Below, in pieces: positions 5,956 through 6,092 of a stretch of 6,092 nucleotides of DNA. Numbering within the stretch: position 1 is the first letter of the stretch; the number at the start of each line of letters is the position of its first letter. The translations under genes and the position numbers were made by a program. Origin of the DNA: Lysobacterales bacterium (GTDB taxonomy: Bacteria > Pseudomonadota > Gammaproteobacteria > Xanthomonadales > Xanthomonadaceae); the NCBI GenBank assembly GCA_015655035.1, contig JAATFS010000099.1, forward strand, positions 1-6,092, read 5' to 3'. The notes beneath the pieces were generated by a model that was given only the letters and a program-made list of their open reading frames with translations, was not told where the DNA came from and did no database searches.

Positions 5956-6092
5956 CTAAGGCCCCACCACGCAATCCGTGCCGCCGCTGGCCACCGGTGC
6001 CTTCATCCGGTACAGGTCGAGCTTGCCGGCGCGTGGGGCCTTTGCGCTGCCGGTGACCAGCAGTTCGCTGGGCTTGGACGTATCCACCACCG
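5956..6092 (-). CDS. C-terminal end of an unrecognised protein (gene enters from the right edge)
   Basis: Reading leftward from the window edge, one frame is open for 44 residues and ends at TAG (5956-5958). It runs VVDTSKPSELLVTGSAKAPR, then AGKLDLYRMK and APVASGGTDCVVGP. Third codon positions are almost all G or C, as in native genes of this GC-rich genome, and the residue mix looks like a real protein. The start lies outside the window, and I do not recognise the family. It is convergent with the vgrG remnant and probably belongs to the chromosomal flank of the T6SS island. A chance open frame in GC-rich DNA remains possible over so short a length. Confidence 0.5.
   Translation of the reverse strand, partial: VVDTSKPSELLVTGSAKAPRAGKLDLYRMKAPVASGGTDCVVGP

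Noticed and set aside
5958..6042. 10-bp perfect inverted repeat (AAGGCCCCAC at 5958-5967 and its complement at 6033-6042)
   Set aside because: The loop is 65 bases, there is no T-run, and both arms lie within or at the end of the right-hand open frame; probably chance in GC-rich sequence rather than a terminator.
1..6092. Transposase genes, CRISPR arrays, tRNA or rRNA genes
   Set aside because: No transposase-like frame, regularly spaced repeat or RNA gene signature was seen; the repeats present are all vgrG-derived.

Overview
The window is a type VI secretion (T6SS) vgrG island from a GC-rich proteobacterium. The wording of the VgrG segments (WFDGNTH, FTGFKSQAL, TLGHLKGG, FPWQRG, WVRVMTPWAG) and the strong G/C preference at third codon positions point to the Xanthomonadaceae (Xanthomonas, Stenotrophomonas or Lysobacter type). 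That placement rests on recalled family resemblance; no search was run.

Layout from left to right: (1) 1-1248 (+), the C-terminal 415 residues of a VgrG spike protein, with its N-terminal part outside the window. It carries the DUF2345 needle extension and a small transthyretin-like tail. (2) 1327-4368 (+), a 1013-residue protein that reads as the cargo effector of that VgrG. It has two transthyretin/Ig-like N-terminal modules, a helical segment, a long Gly/Ala-rich beta region and a compositionally different C-terminal domain. It recalls the large VasX/BTH_I2691-type T6SS effectors. (3) 4394-5362 (-), convergent with the effector and only 25 bp away, a predicted exported lipoprotein with a formylglycine-generating-enzyme (SUMF1) fold that lacks the catalytic cysteines. 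The best guess is a periplasm-facing immunity protein. (4) about 5512-5951 (+), a decayed, frameshifted and internally deleted second vgrG copy covering the gp5-like OB domain. It shares a perfect 28-bp direct repeat with the intact vgrG. (5) 5956-6092 (-), the 3' end of an unrecognised gene running in from the right.

As a working model, the VgrG tail docks the N-terminal modules of the effector at the spike tip, the effector attacks a neighbouring cell through its C-terminal half, and the pseudo-FGE lipoprotein protects kin. The effector-immunity pair lies between vgrG-derived sequences, and both the VgrG tail and the effector C-terminus are less G/C-biased than the parts before them. Both facts fit exchange of cargo modules by recombination in vgrG. 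The toxic activity of the effector and the immunity role of the lipoprotein are inferences from gene order and fold, not read directly from the sequence.
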